Shown in pieces: positions 62,471-64,000 of a stretch of DNA of 64,000 nucleotides. Origin of the DNA: Stichopus chloronotus (lineage: Eukaryota; Echinodermata; Holothuroidea; Aspidochirotida; Stichopodidae); assembly GCA_021234535.1 (NCBI GenBank), contig CM037838.1, positions 16,272,670-16,336,669 on the forward strand, written 5' to 3'. The notes beneath the pieces were generated by a model. That model worked only from the letters and a program-made list of their open reading frames with translations, was not told the DNA's origin and made no database searches. Both the position numbers and the translations under genes were made by a program. Numbering within the stretch: position 1 is the first letter of the stretch; the number at the start of each line of letters is the position of its first letter.

Positions 62471-62963
62471 CATAAATTTTCCTCATCATTATTTCAGGAA
62501 AACACGCCATTTCAATAGGTGATTTGTGTAGATTTCATTAATGTATCAAACTTTATCTTTTTTTCATCCAATACAAAACGAGTAATGGGTGTGGGCCATT
62601 GCCGTACTATCCTCCCCCGGCTCCCTCGGCCCCACATGCACACACTGTAGGCTATACTACTCCCTTTTTATGTATTTTTAATGTGTTAGAAAAAAGAAGA
62701 GAAAAAAATGTGTGAAGATATTATCTTAGTTATCATGATCAAGGGCCACTGTTATACAGTAGACATTCCAGCACTGATGGATCCAAGGGGAAACGGGACC
62801 ATGGGCCCACCCAAAGTTGGAAAAAATGTTTATAGTATAGTATCTAGGAAATCTTTTTAGAAAAAAATTAACTCTTGTCAAACTTTTATCACTGTACCAA
62901 ATTTGTGAGGGCAATTAGTCATAGCAAAGTTTCCAAAGGAGATGGGACACTCCCCAGTATTAC

Positions 62964-63219
62964 TTAAAGGCTGTATTGCATCACCCTAAGCTATATTTTT
63001 ACCTCCCTGAAAGCAAAATTCTCAGCTGGTTCTAAGTTACAGTACTCTTAGATTGCCAACAAATTGAAAGATGCAGAGCAGCTCGTATTACACAGCGTAC
63101 ACAGGGATCCATTGTTTTGATTACACATGTGGAGGAATGTAAGACAGGCTGAAGGAGGGACTAGAGGTAGGTGGTTGGGAGAATTGAAACTGTCTGGGGT
63201 GATACATTACTGCCTTTAA
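62964..63219 (+). mobile_element. TTAA-type MITE family M1, copy 2 (intact ends)
   Basis: TTAA at 62964-62967 and 63216-63219. The left end AGGCTGTATTGCATCACCCT is mirrored at the right by GGGGTGATACATTACTGCCT. 256 bp, closely similar throughout to 15450-15706. No coding capacity. Confidence 0.9.
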
Positions 63220-64000
63220 GTAGAAGTTTGGTGCCGTCTCAAACAAGAGACTTGGAAGGCTTGAGGTGTCCTCGAGTTCAGCTAGTGAGCATGTTCTCGA
63301 ATTCCGCATTCTTGAAAAGTCTGATTACAGTTGAGTTAAAATGGAATTGCGCCCCGATGAAACTACAGTCGCCTGACCTGGCTGGTGACGCATGTTATGC
63401 CTGCATATGGAACTGGGTCATGGGCTTTGATTAGGGGGTGCACATCCCATCATTGAGTGGAGGGAAAATTCACACATTTGTTCACACTTCTTTGTGACCT
63501 GAATCTAAAAGAAGTCACACACATGTGACAATTCACCGAAGTTTCACAGGTTATCAGTCACACAACCGAGAGATTTGACTTTCAACACATTCTGAAGTGC
63601 ATAAACATGTTGTATCATAGTATCATTGAACACCGTAAACCCTCATTTAAATTGCCATACAATATATTATAGTTACTCAACTGGTATTGTTTTGATATTT
63701 CAAAGTTTTAAGTCAACGAGATATCCAGAAATCTAACAGTGTTGTCGATTTTCTATAGGCTAGGTACAGAGTGATATATCATTGAACGATACCGCGGGTA
63801 GCTATATTTTACAGACGTTTAATAGTCATGATTGTATTAGATACATGGCTTGCTTGTTTGATGATTAAATTGATTCATGTATAGACAGACAACAGTTTGG
63901 GTCCGGAAACAGCAGATAACATTAGAAATTTTACAGGCGAAATTCATACACGTAGCCTAGATGTTTTGACGCTGAACTTAAGAATACTGTCAGAAGTAAT
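63220..64000. other. Right end of the window, no gene recognised
   Basis: AT-rich DNA with one chance open frame (63171-63434, overlapping the MITE end). Nothing else is identified. Confidence 0.5.

Overview
This is AT-rich animal (metazoan) nuclear DNA. It has long introns, tiny exons with GT-AG boundaries, many dispersed and tandem repeats, MITE-like elements, tRNA-derived SINEs and a decayed non-LTR retrotransposon, and no operon-like organisation. The repeat style, the very frequent TACTGTA/TACAGTA motif, and a homologue of the vertebrate gene C1orf21 suggest a marine invertebrate, possibly a deuterostome such as an echinoderm. The species is an inference only.

One gene can be supported with confidence. 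It lies on the minus strand and encodes a small, probably N-myristoylated and palmitoylated, acidic protein of the C1orf21 family. Four coding exons were read from their splice sites and matching phases: 32218-32092 (start MGCSATK), 10278-10079, 8416-8334 and 6746-6689 (FFKMLDEKIAK, the family signature). Phases join as 1/1, 0/0, 2/2. The next exon must start in phase 0. The best candidate gives a four-residue tail (6361-6347) and a rival lies at 193-122, so the C-terminus is unresolved. The first coding exon carries 188 nt of 5' UTR behind a strong splice acceptor at 32407. The promoter and at least one non-coding exon must therefore lie further right, possibly in CpG-richer DNA at 60.4-62.5 kb.

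The rest is intron or upstream DNA rich in repeats. At 17.2-18.7 kb a reverse-transcriptase C-terminal relic has been split by a 52-bp minisatellite that appears to have grown out of its own coding sequence. Three unrelated families of short inverted-repeat elements share TTAA flanks and AGG termini: 15.45/62.96 kb; 29.7/30.6/56.1 kb; 38.6 kb. A longer dispersed repeat occurs at 2.9, 13.0 and 54.0 kb and carries a conserved peptide-like frame. Tandem arrays lie at 21.1 kb (about 30 bp), 53.75 kb (21 bp, palindromic) and 41.5-42.2 kb (two arms of opposite orientation). Repeats containing TGACCTTTGACC at about 150-bp spacing lie at 15 and 26.5 kb. Two SINE copies lie at 59.4 and 61.0 kb.

No rRNA gene, functional tRNA gene, CRISPR array or bacterial feature is present. 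Most open frames longer than 60 codons look like chance frames in intronic or intergenic DNA.
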